From contig JAJFUF010000036.1 in NCBI GenBank assembly GCA_021372495.1, positions 1 through 64,000 of the forward strand: DNA of 64,000 nucleotides. Reading direction: 5' to 3'. Positions 30,824 through 38,117 of the stretch are shown piece after piece; within the stretch, counting starts at the first letter, position 1; each line of letters begins with the position of its first letter. The position numbers and the translations under genes are program-made. Under the pieces are notes generated by a model. It was not told the origin of the DNA. It was given only the letters and a program-made list of their open reading frames with translations, and searched no databases. The stretch comes from Lysobacteraceae bacterium (lineage in GTDB: Bacteria > Pseudomonadota > Gammaproteobacteria > Xanthomonadales > Rhodanobacteraceae).

Positions 30824-31206
30824 CAGCGGGCCTCGTCGATCATGTGCCGGGTCGCGTCCTCGACCTCGCGCGCGACGGCGGCCAGCGCCGGATCGTCGGA
30901 CAGCATCGCCAGCATGCGCTGCGGCTCGATCATGCCGATGCGCGTGGCGCCGCCCTCGGTGTACACCGAGATGCGGCACGGCAGCGCCATGTTCAGGCGC
31001 AGGTCGGTGGCCAGCACGCTCGCCGCATGGCGCGGGCTGCATACCTCGAACACCTTGCACTCGCCGGCGAACGCCTGGCCCTTGCCGCGCAGCGTGGCGC
31101 CGATGTCGTGCACGTGCAGCACGCCGAACTGGTGGCGCCTGACGGCGGCGTCGAGGTCGTCCACCGCCTGCGCGAAGGTCTTGTCCGATTTCACGATGTA
31201 GTACAC
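30823..31206 (-). CDS. DUF302-family protein
   Basis: The 127-residue protein has the DUF302 pattern: KSDKTFAQAVDDLDAAVRRHQFGVLHVHDI, then a C-x-V-F-E-V-C-x-P segment (CKVFEVCSP) and LPCRISVYTEGG. Three cysteines are conserved in the middle (in CKVFEVC and LPC). The start is GTG 31206, preceded by GGAGAG. The function of the family is unknown; it is often near heme, thiol or redox genes. It sits between DUF2892 and the RND adaptor and overlaps the latter, tying it to sulfide metabolism and efflux here. Confidence 0.88.
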   Translation of the reverse strand: MYYIVKSDKTFAQAVDDLDAAVRRHQFGVLHVHDIGATLRGKGQAFAGECKVFEVCSPRHAASVLATDLRLNMALPCRISVYTEGGATRIGMIEPQRMLAMLSDDPALAAVAREVEDATRHMIDEAR

Positions 31207-31240
31207 GTCCGCTCTCCGTTGGCTGCGATGCGCATGGTCG

Positions 31241-31447
31241 TCACGACGGGAACGCGCAGCCGGGCTTCAGGCCGAGCTTGCGCAGGATGCGCGCCAGCGG
31301 ACAGAAACCGGTGAACGAGGACTGCAGCAGGTTGGCGCCGACGAACAGCGCCAGCAGCAGCCACCACGGCGAGAAGAAGTACGCAAGCGCCACGCTGAGG
31401 ATCACCACGCTGCCGGCGAAGCGCATCACCATGCGGTCGATATTCAT
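31241..31447 (-). CDS. DUF2892 (YgaP-type) membrane protein
   Basis: The 68-residue protein has the DUF2892 pattern with two hydrophobic segments (FAGSVVILSVALAYFF and WWLLLALFVGANLLQSS) and the C-terminal FTGFCPLARILRKLG motif. In E. coli YgaP, the same membrane domain follows a rhodanese domain and is regulated by the ArsR-family sensor YgaV. Here it is free-standing, 31 bp after sqr, with AGGAGAAAGG as ribosome site. A role in membrane-linked sulfane-sulfur handling is inference. Confidence 0.9.
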   Translation of the reverse strand: MNIDRMVMRFAGSVVILSVALAYFFSPWWLLLALFVGANLLQSSFTGFCPLARILRKLGLKPGCAFPS

Positions 31448-31478
31448 GCCTTTCTCCTGGGTCGGTCGCGAACCGGCG

Positions 31479-32765
31479 TCATCGCTTGCCGCCGGCGGGT
31501 TTCAGCCGCTCGATGCCGAGCGCCTTGAAGATGTATTTCTCGTAGATCGGTTCGGTGTTGCCCGAGCGCAGCTTGCCGAGGTAGTACTTCTCGAACGCCA
31601 CCTTGGCCACGTGCACCCACTTGCCGATCCTGGTCCAGGTGACGTTGCGCGGCGGGATCTGCGGCAGCGCGACGAACGCGGCGCCGGTATCGCCCATGTC
31701 GGCCAGGCACACCGCGTTCCAGGTCGCCTCCGCCGTGGCCGGGCGGCCGGCCAGCTCGTCGCGCAGGTTGGTGGCGATCGCCGTCACCATCGACTCGATC
31801 ATGAAGCCGGTCTTGGGCGCGCCGGTCGGCACCGGCGTCGGCTCCACCGGCGGGATCGCCACGCACACGCCGGCGGAGAAGATGTTGGGGTACTTCGGAT
31901 TGCGCTGGTGCTGGTCGATCTGCACGAAGCCGCGCGGGTTGACCAGGCCCTCCACGGCGCGCACCGCGTCGACGCCGGTGAACGCCGGGATCACCATCGA
32001 GTAGGCGAACGGCAGCGCGTGCTCCTGCGCCACCTTGCCCTGCGCATCCAGTTCCTCCACGCGCATCTCGGCGAGGCGCACCTCCTTGATGCGCGCGTTG
32101 GCGATCCAGCGGATGTGGCGCTGGCGCATCTCCGCCTCCATCAGCCCCCTGGAGTCGCCCACGCCGCCGAGGCCCATGTGGCCGATGTACGGCTCGCTGG
32201 TGACGAAGGTCATCGGCACCTTGTCGCGCAACTTGCGCTTGCGCAGGTCGGCATCGAGGATCATCGCGAACTCGTAGGCCGGGCCGAAGCAGCTCGCGCC
32301 CTGCGCCGCGCCGACCACGATCGGGCCGGGCTGCTGCAGGAACGCCTGGTAGGCGGCCCAGGCGGCGCTCGCGTGCGGCGTGGTGCACACCGACTGCGTG
32401 TGGCCGTCCGGTCCGAGCCCGGGCACCTCGTCGAAGGCGAGGCGCGGGCCGGTGGTGATCACCAGGTAGTCGTACGGCACGCTGCGCCCGCCCTTGGTCA
32501 GCAGCCGGTTTTCGGCGGGACGGATCTCGGCCGCCGGGTCGTCGATGAACTCGATGCCGCGCTTGCGCAGGTGCACGGCGGCCTCGAGCTGGATCTCGTC
32601 GGGCTGGCGCCAACCCACCGCCACCCACGGGTTGGACGGCGTGAACGAGAAGCGCGGGCCGTCGCCGACCACCGTGACCGCGTGGGCGGCACCCAGCAGC
32701 GCCTTGATTTCGTAGGCGGCGCTCATCCCGCCCAAACCCGCACCGAGCACAACGATCTTGGCCAT
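31479..32765 (-). CDS. sqr: Sulfide:quinone oxidoreductase
   Basis: The 428-residue flavoprotein has an N-terminal FAD-binding motif VLGAGLGGMSAAYEI and the central LVITTGPRLAFDEVPG. Three cysteines lie in the SQR positions: C127 (SVCTTP), C159 (QGASCFGPAYEF) and C301 (FSAGVCVAIPPVEPTPVPTG). This triad and the PTPVPTGAPKTG segment separate it from plain NADH dehydrogenases. It oxidises H2S to sulfane sulfur and passes electrons to the quinone pool at the inner membrane; there is no signal peptide. It is the first gene of an operon running to the RND permease and is divergent from an ArsR-type persulfide sensor. The SQR subtype was not assigned. Confidence 0.88.
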   Translation of the reverse strand: MAKIVVLGAGLGGMSAAYEIKALLGAAHAVTVVGDGPRFSFTPSNPWVAVGWRQPDEIQLEAAVHLRKRGIEFIDDPAAEIRPAENRLLTKGGRSVPYDYLVITTGPRLAFDEVPGLGPDGHTQSVCTTPHASAAWAAYQAFLQQPGPIVVGAAQGASCFGPAYEFAMILDADLRKRKLRDKVPMTFVTSEPYIGHMGLGGVGDSRGLMEAEMRQRHIRWIANARIKEVRLAEMRVEELDAQGKVAQEHALPFAYSMVIPAFTGVDAVRAVEGLVNPRGFVQIDQHQRNPKYPNIFSAGVCVAIPPVEPTPVPTGAPKTGFMIESMVTAIATNLRDELAGRPATAEATWNAVCLADMGDTGAAFVALPQIPPRNVTWTRIGKWVHVAKVAFEKYYLGKLRSGNTEPIYEKYIFKALGIERLKPAGGKR

Positions 32766-32819
32766 GACCGACTCTCCTCCGCATGCGCGCTCAGGCTAGG
32801 CAGCTCGCCGGCCGCGGAC

Positions 32820-32849
32820 TTGATCCTGATCCAGCCCCGCGGATATCTT
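32820..32849 (+). promoter_or_regulatory. Candidate promoter for the ArsR-type regulator
   Basis: TTGATC (32820-32825) and TATCTT (32844-32849) are separated by 18 bp, upstream of the regulator gene and directly before the operator-like dyad at 32851-32876. It was assigned by eye and is not supported by more than its position. Confidence 0.35.
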
Positions 32850-32850
32850 T

Positions 32851-32876
32851 AATAACTAATTTAGCATTAGCTTATT
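32851..32876. promoter_or_regulatory. Candidate ArsR-family operator between sqr and its regulator
   Basis: AATAACTAAT (left) and ATTAGCTTATT (right) form an imperfect dyad around TTAGC, with one extra base in the right arm. It is the only AT-rich stretch in the divergent region between sqr and the regulator gene and could control both directions. The spacing and the AT-rich arms fit ArsR-family operators. Confidence 0.55.
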
Positions 32877-32936
32877 TAGTCGGTGCTACGATGTCAACGC
32901 TCGCCGGCCACGCACCGGCGTTTCGGTAACGCCGCC

Positions 32937-33305
32937 ATGACCACCACCTTCCCGTTCGATCTCGAAGCCATGCAGGGCAGCGCCGACGAGGCCTCGCGCC
33001 TGCTCAAGCCGTTGGCCAACGCCCAACGCCTGCGCGTCCTCTGCCTGCTGGTGGGCCAGGAACTGTCGGTCGGCCAGATCAACGAGCGCCTCGAGGGCCT
33101 GAGCCAGTCCGCGCTCTCCCAGCATCTGGCGAAGCTGCGCAGGGAAGGTCTGGTGCAGACCCGGCGCGAATCGCAGACGATCTGGTACCGGCTCGCCGAA
33201 GGTCCGGTCGAGCGCCTGATCGCGACGCTGCACGACATCTATTGCGGCAGCGGCGCCGACGAGGCGCCGACGCGCGCCGCGCCGCGCCCGCGGCGCCGCT
33301 GCTGA
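32937..33305 (+). CDS. ArsR-family persulfide-sensing repressor (SqrR/BigR type)
   Basis: The 122-residue winged-helix protein has LANAQRLRVLCLLVGQELSVGQI, the recognition helix SQSALSQHLAKLRREGLV, and the wing TRRESQTIWYRL. C36 (VLCLL) and C103 (IYCG) are 67 residues apart and match the two cysteines that form a sulfur-linked bridge in SqrR, BigR and YgaV, so it probably derepresses when reactive sulfur species rise. The target is most likely the divergent sqr operon. ATG 32937 starts the conserved part; a GTG at 32883 in frame would add 18 residues with no homology. It has a third cysteine at its last residue (C122). Confidence 0.85.
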   Translation: MTTTFPFDLEAMQGSADEASRLLKPLANAQRLRVLCLLVGQELSVGQINERLEGLSQSALSQHLAKLRREGLVQTRRESQTIWYRLAEGPVERLIATLHDIYCGSGADEAPTRAAPRPRRRC

Positions 33306-33386
33306 CCCGTCGCTTCCGTCGCGGCCAAGCCGCCGAAAGCCAGGCAGCGCGCCACTTATCGCGGCGCAACATGACACTGCGGCAAA

Positions 33387-33415
33387 TTGTCGCTATATAC
33401 CCCTAGGGGTATTTC
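33387..33415 (+). promoter_or_regulatory. Sox-cluster promoter with a palindromic operator in its spacer
   Basis: TTGTCG (33387-33392) and TATTTC (33410-33415) are spaced exactly 17 bp, and the perfect 16-base palindrome ATACCCCTAGGGGTAT (33397-33412) covers the spacer and the start of the -10. A TACCCC/GGGGTA dyad of this kind is what CsoR/CstR-family repressors bind. It lies 51 bp before the first gene of the sulfur-oxidation cluster, and a CsoR-family gene closes the same cluster at 44547-44834. The pairing of site and protein is inference. Confidence 0.6.
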
Positions 33416-33465
33416 GGGCCACCCGACTTTCCCCGCGCGCCGTCAACAGCCCTGGAGCGTTCGAC

Positions 33466-33978
33466 ATGCGACAGCGACCGATCTGGAATGCCTACCTGGC
33501 GGGTGCGGCACTCGGCCTCGTCCTGCTTCTGACTTTCGTCCTCACCGGCCACGGCCTGGGGGCTTCGGGCGCGCCCACCGCGGTCGCCGCCGCCGCGTCC
33601 GATGTCCTCGCGCCGACCGCGACCCAGGGCAACGGCTACCTCGGCCCGATGGTGGCCGAGGGCAACAACCCGCTGAACAGCTGGATCGTCTGGGAAGTGC
33701 TGGGCATGGGCATCGGCGCGTTGCTCGCCGCCTGGTGGTCGGGGCGCCTGCGCTTGCGCGTGGAAGGCGCGCCGCGCTTCGGCACGGGCGGCAGGCTTGC
33801 CCTGGCGCTGTTCGGCGGGATCGCCTCGGGTTTCGGCGCGCGCGTCTCGGCCGGCTGCACCAGCGGCCTTGGCCTGTCGGGCGCGGCCACCCTGGCGACG
33901 GCGGGGTTCGTGTTCCTGATCGGCTTCTTCGGCTTCGGCCTGCTGACCGGCCTGCTCACGCGGAGGATGTGGCAATGA
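33466..33978 (+). CDS. YeeE/YedE-family sulfur transport protein, first half
   Basis: The 170-residue membrane protein has about four hydrophobic helices and the conserved SAGCTSGLGLSGAATL motif, whose cysteine lines the thiosulfate pathway in TsuA-like YeeE proteins. It corresponds to half of the pseudo-symmetric full-length YeeE/YedE. The other half is the next gene, joined by a 4-base ATGA overlap, so the two probably assemble as one carrier. Uptake or shuttling of thiosulfate or other sulfane sulfur is the likely role, in line with its place at the head of the sox cluster. Confidence 0.88.
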   Translation: MRQRPIWNAYLAGAALGLVLLLTFVLTGHGLGASGAPTAVAAAASDVLAPTATQGNGYLGPMVAEGNNPLNSWIVWEVLGMGIGALLAAWWSGRLRLRVEGAPRFGTGGRLALALFGGIASGFGARVSAGCTSGLGLSGAATLATAGFVFLIGFFGFGLLTGLLTRRMWQ

Positions 33979-34553
33979 TCCTGTCGTTCGGATGGAACGG
34001 CCCGCTCTCGGGCCTGGTCTGCGGGGTCCTGTTCGGCTACGTGCTGCAGCGCGGCGGTCTCGGCAACGGCTGCCGGCTGTCGGCGCAGTTGCGCCTGCAG
34101 GACTGGACGGTGTTCAACGTGATGTTCACCGCGATCCTGGTGGCGGCCAGCGGCCTGTACGTGCTCGAACTGGCCGGCCTCGTGCGGCAGACCGATCTGT
34201 TCGTGCCGACGACCTACCTCTGGGCCACCCTGCTGGGCGGCGCGCTGATCGGCACCGGCATGAGCGTGGGCGGTTACTGCCCGGGCACGTCGATCGTGGG
34301 CGCGGCGGCGGGGCGACTCGACGGCATCGTGTTCTTCGTCGGCCTGATCATCGGCGTGTTCCTGTTCGCGGGCATCTACGACCGCATCGCGCCCATGCTG
34401 ACGGCCGCGGCGGGTCCGGAAGCGCAGACCCTGGGCCAACTGCTCGGCCTGCCGGTATGGGCGGTGCTGGCGCTGCTGATCGGATGCGCCGTCGCCGTGA
34501 GCTGGTTCACCCGCCGCACCGGCACTTCCCCATCGATCACCTGCGCCGACTGA
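33975..34553 (+). CDS. YeeE/YedE-family sulfur transport protein, second half
   Basis: The 192-residue membrane protein has GGLGNGCRLSAQL near the N-terminus and GGYCPGTSIVGAAAG in the centre, the two cysteine motifs of the YeeE/YedE family, with about five hydrophobic helices. It overlaps the preceding half by four bases at 33975-33978. Together they form a split version of the single-chain thiosulfate carrier. The C-terminus ends in a hydrophilic TCAD tail. Confidence 0.88.
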   Translation: MILSFGWNGPLSGLVCGVLFGYVLQRGGLGNGCRLSAQLRLQDWTVFNVMFTAILVAASGLYVLELAGLVRQTDLFVPTTYLWATLLGGALIGTGMSVGGYCPGTSIVGAAAGRLDGIVFFVGLIIGVFLFAGIYDRIAPMLTAAAGPEAQTLGQLLGLPVWAVLALLIGCAVAVSWFTRRTGTSPSITCAD

Positions 34554-34587
34554 CCCCGGCCCCCATCCCGTCGCGAGGCGGCCACCG

Positions 34588-34965
34588 ATGAAAGCGAAGA
34601 AGCATACCCACCCGGCATCGCTCGCGGGCGCCTTGTCCGCCGTGACCCTGGCGCTCGGCGCGCTGGCGCCGCTGCCCGCGGCGCTGGCCCCGTTCGCGGG
34701 CATCCAGAACGCGCGGGCGCAGACCAACCCGTGCGTGCCGCAGAAAACGCGCAGCGCCAACCCGTGCGCACCGCAGAAAACGCGCAGCGCCAATCCGTGC
34801 GCACCGCAGAAAACGCGCAGCGCCAATCCCTGCGCGCCGAGCAAGGCCGCCAACCCATGCGCGCCGAAGGCGGGCACGAAGGCGAGCAAGCCGAAGTGCG
34901 ACCAGGCCGCGCCGAAGAACCCGTGCGCGCCGAAGCCCAAGTGCACGCAGGACGACGGCAAGTGA
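34588..34965 (+). CDS. Secreted Cys-Pro repeat protein (NPCAPQKTRSA repeats)
   Basis: The 125-residue protein starts with a long signal peptide ending ARA before QTNPC. The mature part is a tandem repeat of the 11-residue unit NPCAPQKTRSA (three copies, residues 47-79), then shorter NPCAPS, NPCAPK and PKC units, giving eight cysteines, nearly all followed by a residue and Pro. There are no other cysteines, and the chain is rich in Lys, Pro and Asn, so it is probably unfolded. No family function is known to me. Its place between the YeeE pair and soxC suggests a periplasmic carrier, scavenger or buffer of sulfane sulfur or metal; this is inference. Codon use resembles its neighbours. Confidence 0.75.
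   Translation: MKAKKHTHPASLAGALSAVTLALGALAPLPAALAPFAGIQNARAQTNPCVPQKTRSANPCAPQKTRSANPCAPQKTRSANPCAPSKAANPCAPKAGTKASKPKCDQAAPKNPCAPKPKCTQDDGK
34726..34824 (+). repeat. Three tandem 33-bp coding repeats
   Basis: Copies start at 34726, 34759 and 34792; a fourth partial copy begins at 34825. The unit starts AACCCGTGCG and ends CGCGCAGCGCC, and copies differ by one to three bases. It is exactly 11 codons long, so copy number can change without a frameshift. Confidence 0.9.
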
Positions 34966-34967
34966 CG

Positions 34968-35702
34968 ATGCCCGCGCCGCGCGCCGACGCCGACAGCCCG
35001 TACCTGCACTTCCCGCGGGTCCGCATCGCCAGGCGCCTGCGCATGCTCGACCGCACGCGCCGCGCGCGCGCCTACGCGGCGGCCGGCACGCTGGTCGACA
35101 GCCTGAAGGCGTTCGTCGGCGCCGGCCACGCGCCGCTGGCGGCGCTGGTCGACGACGGCGCCGCGCCGGAGGCGTGGCGGCATTACCGGTCCGCCGGCGC
35201 CGCCGGTCGACTCGAGGGCAAGCCGGGCGGACTGCACTACTACTATCACGCGCACGCGGCAGCCGGCACGCCGCGCGGAGAGCACGGGCACTTCCACCTG
35301 TTCGCGCGGCTCGATCCCGCCGCGGATGGCGCGCCGCGCTATGCGCACCTGGTCGCGATCGGCGTCGACGCTCGGGGGCTGCCGCTGCGCCTGTTCACCA
35401 CCCAGCGCTGGGTCACCGACGAAACCTGGCTGCCCGCCGCGCGCGTGATCGCGCTGGCGGAACGCATCGCCGCTGCGCCGGCCGCACGAACCGATCCGGT
35501 CGAGGGCTGGCTGCGCGCGCAGCTCGGCGTGTTCGCGCCGCAGATCGCCGCGCTGCTGCGCCACCGCGACCGGCGCATCGCCGCGCGCCGGCGCGGCGGC
35601 CGTCGGCCCGGGCTGTCCGAGGACCGGCGCATGTATGTACTCAGCCAGTGCCGGGTGTCGGTCGAGGACCAGCTCGCCGCGCTCGACCGCGTTTTCCACT
35701 AG
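34968..35702 (+). CDS. Conserved unknown protein with His-rich core
   Basis: The 244-residue protein has no signal peptide. It is basic at the ends, with a histidine-rich middle: HYYYHAHAAA (about 92-101) and EHGHFHLF (about 108-115), then TTQRWVTDETW and the C-terminal MYVLSQCRVSVEDQLAALDR. I do not recognise a characterised family; it may belong to one of the newer DUF families. The paired His clusters could bind a metal. ATG 34968 is 3 bp after the stop of the Cys-Pro repeat gene, and the rhodanese gene follows after 25 bp, so it is part of the sox transcript. A cytoplasmic role in sulfur metabolism is only suggested by context. Confidence 0.75.
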   Translation: MPAPRADADSPYLHFPRVRIARRLRMLDRTRRARAYAAAGTLVDSLKAFVGAGHAPLAALVDDGAAPEAWRHYRSAGAAGRLEGKPGGLHYYYHAHAAAGTPRGEHGHFHLFARLDPAADGAPRYAHLVAIGVDARGLPLRLFTTQRWVTDETWLPAARVIALAERIAAAPAARTDPVEGWLRAQLGVFAPQIAALLRHRDRRIAARRRGGRRPGLSEDRRMYVLSQCRVSVEDQLAALDRVFH

Positions 35703-35727
35703 GCATCCACAGAGCCGGGGTCTCGCC

Positions 35728-36696
35728 ATGTCCATGCGCATCACATCGGTCATCACACTCGCGTTCGCGCTGTTCGCGCCCGCGATCGTCCACGCGGTCG
35801 AACTGCCCGGTCCGCTGGTGAGCCCGCAGTGGCTCGCGCAGCACCGCGCGGAGGTCAACGTCGTCGACGTGCGCGACGACCTGGCCTCCTTCACCAAGGC
35901 GCCCGCGTTCGTCACCGAGAACGGCAAGCCGTCGCTGTCCGAACTTGGCGGACACATCCCCGGCGCGCTGCCGCTCGACTTCGCCAAGGTGCGCACGGCG
36001 CGCCAGATCGACGGCCGCGAGATCAAATGGATGCTGCCCGACCGCGACGCCTTCCAGGCGCTGATGCGCGCGACCGGCGTCCGCGCCGACCGCCCCACCG
36101 TGATCGTCGCCAACGGCGAGTCCGGCGGCGACCTCGACATGGCCGCGCGCGTGTACTGGTCGATGAAGGTGTACGGCGACGACCACCTGGCGATCCTCGA
36201 CGGCGGCACCGCCGGCTGGCTGCAGCAGGGCCTGCCGTTCAGCGCCGCCGCGGCCACGCCCGGCGCCGGCAACTGGGCCGCGACCGCGGCGCGCATGCAA
36301 TACGTGGCCAGCAGCGAGGACGTCGCCAAGGCGATCGGCACCGGCGTGCAGATGGTCGACGCGCGGCCGCTGGCGTTCTACGTCGGCCTGGCCAAGAAGC
36401 CGAACGTGGCGCAGGCCGGCCACATCGAGGGCGCGGTCGACTTCCCGCCGGAGCTGCGCACGGTCAAGGCCGACGGCGGCGAGCGCTTCCTCGACGCGGC
36501 CCGTTACGCGGCGGTGCTCAAACACGTGGACGTCGACCCGGGCAAGCCGAGCATCACCTACTGCAACACCGGCCACCTCGCGTCGGGCGCCTGGTTCGTG
36601 CTCAGCGAAGTGATGAAGAACCCGAGTGTGCGGCTGTACGACGGCTCGATGTACGAATGGACCACCGAGCAGCGCCCGGTGGTCGGACTGCCCTGA
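35728..36696 (+). CDS. Periplasmic two-domain rhodanese (sulfurtransferase)
   Basis: The 322-residue protein has a signal peptide ending VHA, then two rhodanese domains. The N-terminal domain (about 30-170) has VNVVDVRDD and GHIPGALPLDF but reads VANGES where the active loop would be, so it lacks the cysteine. The C-terminal domain (about 190-318) has the catalytic Cys in ITYCNTGHLAS (C279). It should transfer sulfane sulfur from thiosulfate or persulfide in the periplasm. It lies between the unknown gene and soxC on the sox transcript. Confidence 0.88.
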   Translation: MSMRITSVITLAFALFAPAIVHAVELPGPLVSPQWLAQHRAEVNVVDVRDDLASFTKAPAFVTENGKPSLSELGGHIPGALPLDFAKVRTARQIDGREIKWMLPDRDAFQALMRATGVRADRPTVIVANGESGGDLDMAARVYWSMKVYGDDHLAILDGGTAGWLQQGLPFSAAAATPGAGNWAATAARMQYVASSEDVAKAIGTGVQMVDARPLAFYVGLAKKPNVAQAGHIEGAVDFPPELRTVKADGGERFLDAARYAAVLKHVDVDPGKPSITYCNTGHLASGAWFVLSEVMKNPSVRLYDGSMYEWTTEQRPVVGLP

Positions 36697-36791
36697 GGCG
36701 ACCGCGCGCGGTGGCACGCGGCTGCGGCGATGAGCTCCACGGCGACGCGCGCCCCGGTCGGGCCGCGTCGGCGCAAGACGCGGAGAAACGC

Positions 36792-38117
36792 ATGGATCGA
36801 CAGGATCCGAAGCGGGGCCGACTGCTACCGGCGCCGGAAAACTTCCTCGGCGCCCCCGGGCAGGCGCGCCGGCGCGCGCTCGGCAACCTGATCGCCGGCG
36901 GCGCGGCGCTGCTCGGCGCGCGCGCGCTGCACGCCGCAGGCGCGCCGGCGGATCCCGCGCACCTGCCGCCCAACGTGCCGCCGTGGTCGCAAGTGCTCGG
37001 CCAGCCGGTCGGCGCAAACCCGTACGGCGTGCCTGCCTCCTACGAGAAGAACATCATCCGCCGGCTCAGCCCCGGCCTCACCACGACCAAGCATTCCTCG
37101 GTGGCATTCACGCCGCTGCAGAACCTGTTCGGCATCATCACCCCCAACGGCCTGCACTTCGAGCGCAACCACAACGGCCGGCCGGACATCAATCCCTACG
37201 AGCACCGGTTGATGCTGCACGGCCTGGTGCGCCAGCCGAAGATCTACACGATGGAGGACCTGCTGCGGTTCCCGTCGGTGTCGCGCATCCACTTCGTCGA
37301 ATGCGGCGCCAACACGGCGATGGAATGGGGCAACCCGGCCGTGCCGACCGTGCAGTACACCCACGGCATGCTGAGCTGCTCGGAGTGGACCGGCGTGCCG
37401 CTGTCCACCCTGCTCGACGACGCCGGCTTCGACCGCGCCAAGGCGAAGTACATCCTCGCCGAGGGCGCCGACGCGGCCAGCCTGACGCGCACCATCCCGA
37501 TCGAGTTCGCGCTCGACGACGTGCTCGTCGCCTACGGCCAGAACGGCGAGATGCTGCGCCCGGAGCAGGGCTACCCAGTGCGCCTGCTGGTGCCTGGCGT
37601 GCAGGGCATCTCCAACGTGAAGTGGCTGCGCCGCCTCGAGGTCGGCGACATGCCGTGGAACACCCGCGAGGAATCGCTGCAGTACAGCGACCTGATGCCC
37701 GACGGCAGCAGCCGCCAGTACACCTGGATCCAGGAGGCGAAATCCGTGATCACCTCGCCGTCCGGCGGCCAGCACCTGCTGGACAAGGGCGGCTACTACG
37801 AGATCACCGGCCTGGCCTGGTCCGGGCGCGGCCGCATCAAGCGCGTCGACGTGTCCACCGACGGCGGCAGGAACTGGCGCACGGCGACGCTGCAGGAACC
37901 GGTGCTGAGCAAGGCGCTGACCCGCTTCCGCATCGACTGGACGTGGAACGGCGACCCCGCGCTGCTGCAGAGCCGCTGCATCGACGAGACCGGCTACGTG
38001 CAGCCGAAGATGCGCCAGTTGCGCGAGGTGCGCGGCACGCACTCGATCTACCACAACAACGCCATCCAGACCTGGGCCGTCGACGCCGAGGGGAAGGTGC
38101 ACAATGTCCAGGTATGA
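36792..38117 (+). CDS. soxC: SoxC, molybdenum subunit of sulfane dehydrogenase
   Basis: The 441-residue protein is of the sulfite-oxidase molybdopterin family. The Mo-binding cysteine lies in HFVECGANTAMEW, and the dimerisation domain with STDGGRNWRTATL is at the C-terminus. An N-terminal hydrophobic, Ala/Gly-rich segment (residues 28-50) preceded by QARRRAL is the Tat-type export signal. With SoxD it removes six electrons from sulfane sulfur bound to SoxY, so its presence predicts full oxidation of thiosulfate to sulfate without stored sulfur. It overlaps soxD by 14 bases. Confidence 0.93.
   Translation: MDRQDPKRGRLLPAPENFLGAPGQARRRALGNLIAGGAALLGARALHAAGAPADPAHLPPNVPPWSQVLGQPVGANPYGVPASYEKNIIRRLSPGLTTTKHSSVAFTPLQNLFGIITPNGLHFERNHNGRPDINPYEHRLMLHGLVRQPKIYTMEDLLRFPSVSRIHFVECGANTAMEWGNPAVPTVQYTHGMLSCSEWTGVPLSTLLDDAGFDRAKAKYILAEGADAASLTRTIPIEFALDDVLVAYGQNGEMLRPEQGYPVRLLVPGVQGISNVKWLRRLEVGDMPWNTREESLQYSDLMPDGSSRQYTWIQEAKSVITSPSGGQHLLDKGGYYEITGLAWSGRGRIKRVDVSTDGGRNWRTATLQEPVLSKALTRFRIDWTWNGDPALLQSRCIDETGYVQPKMRQLREVRGTHSIYHNNAIQTWAVDAEGKVHNVQV

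Noticed and set aside
32883..32936. Longer version of the ArsR-type gene starting at GTG 32883
   Set aside because: The added 18 residues have no similarity to the family and the start would lie just 7 bp beyond the operator-like dyad.
34726..34824. Direct repeats considered as a CRISPR array
   Set aside because: The units are contiguous without spacers, are 33 bp long in frame, and encode a peptide repeat within a secreted protein.
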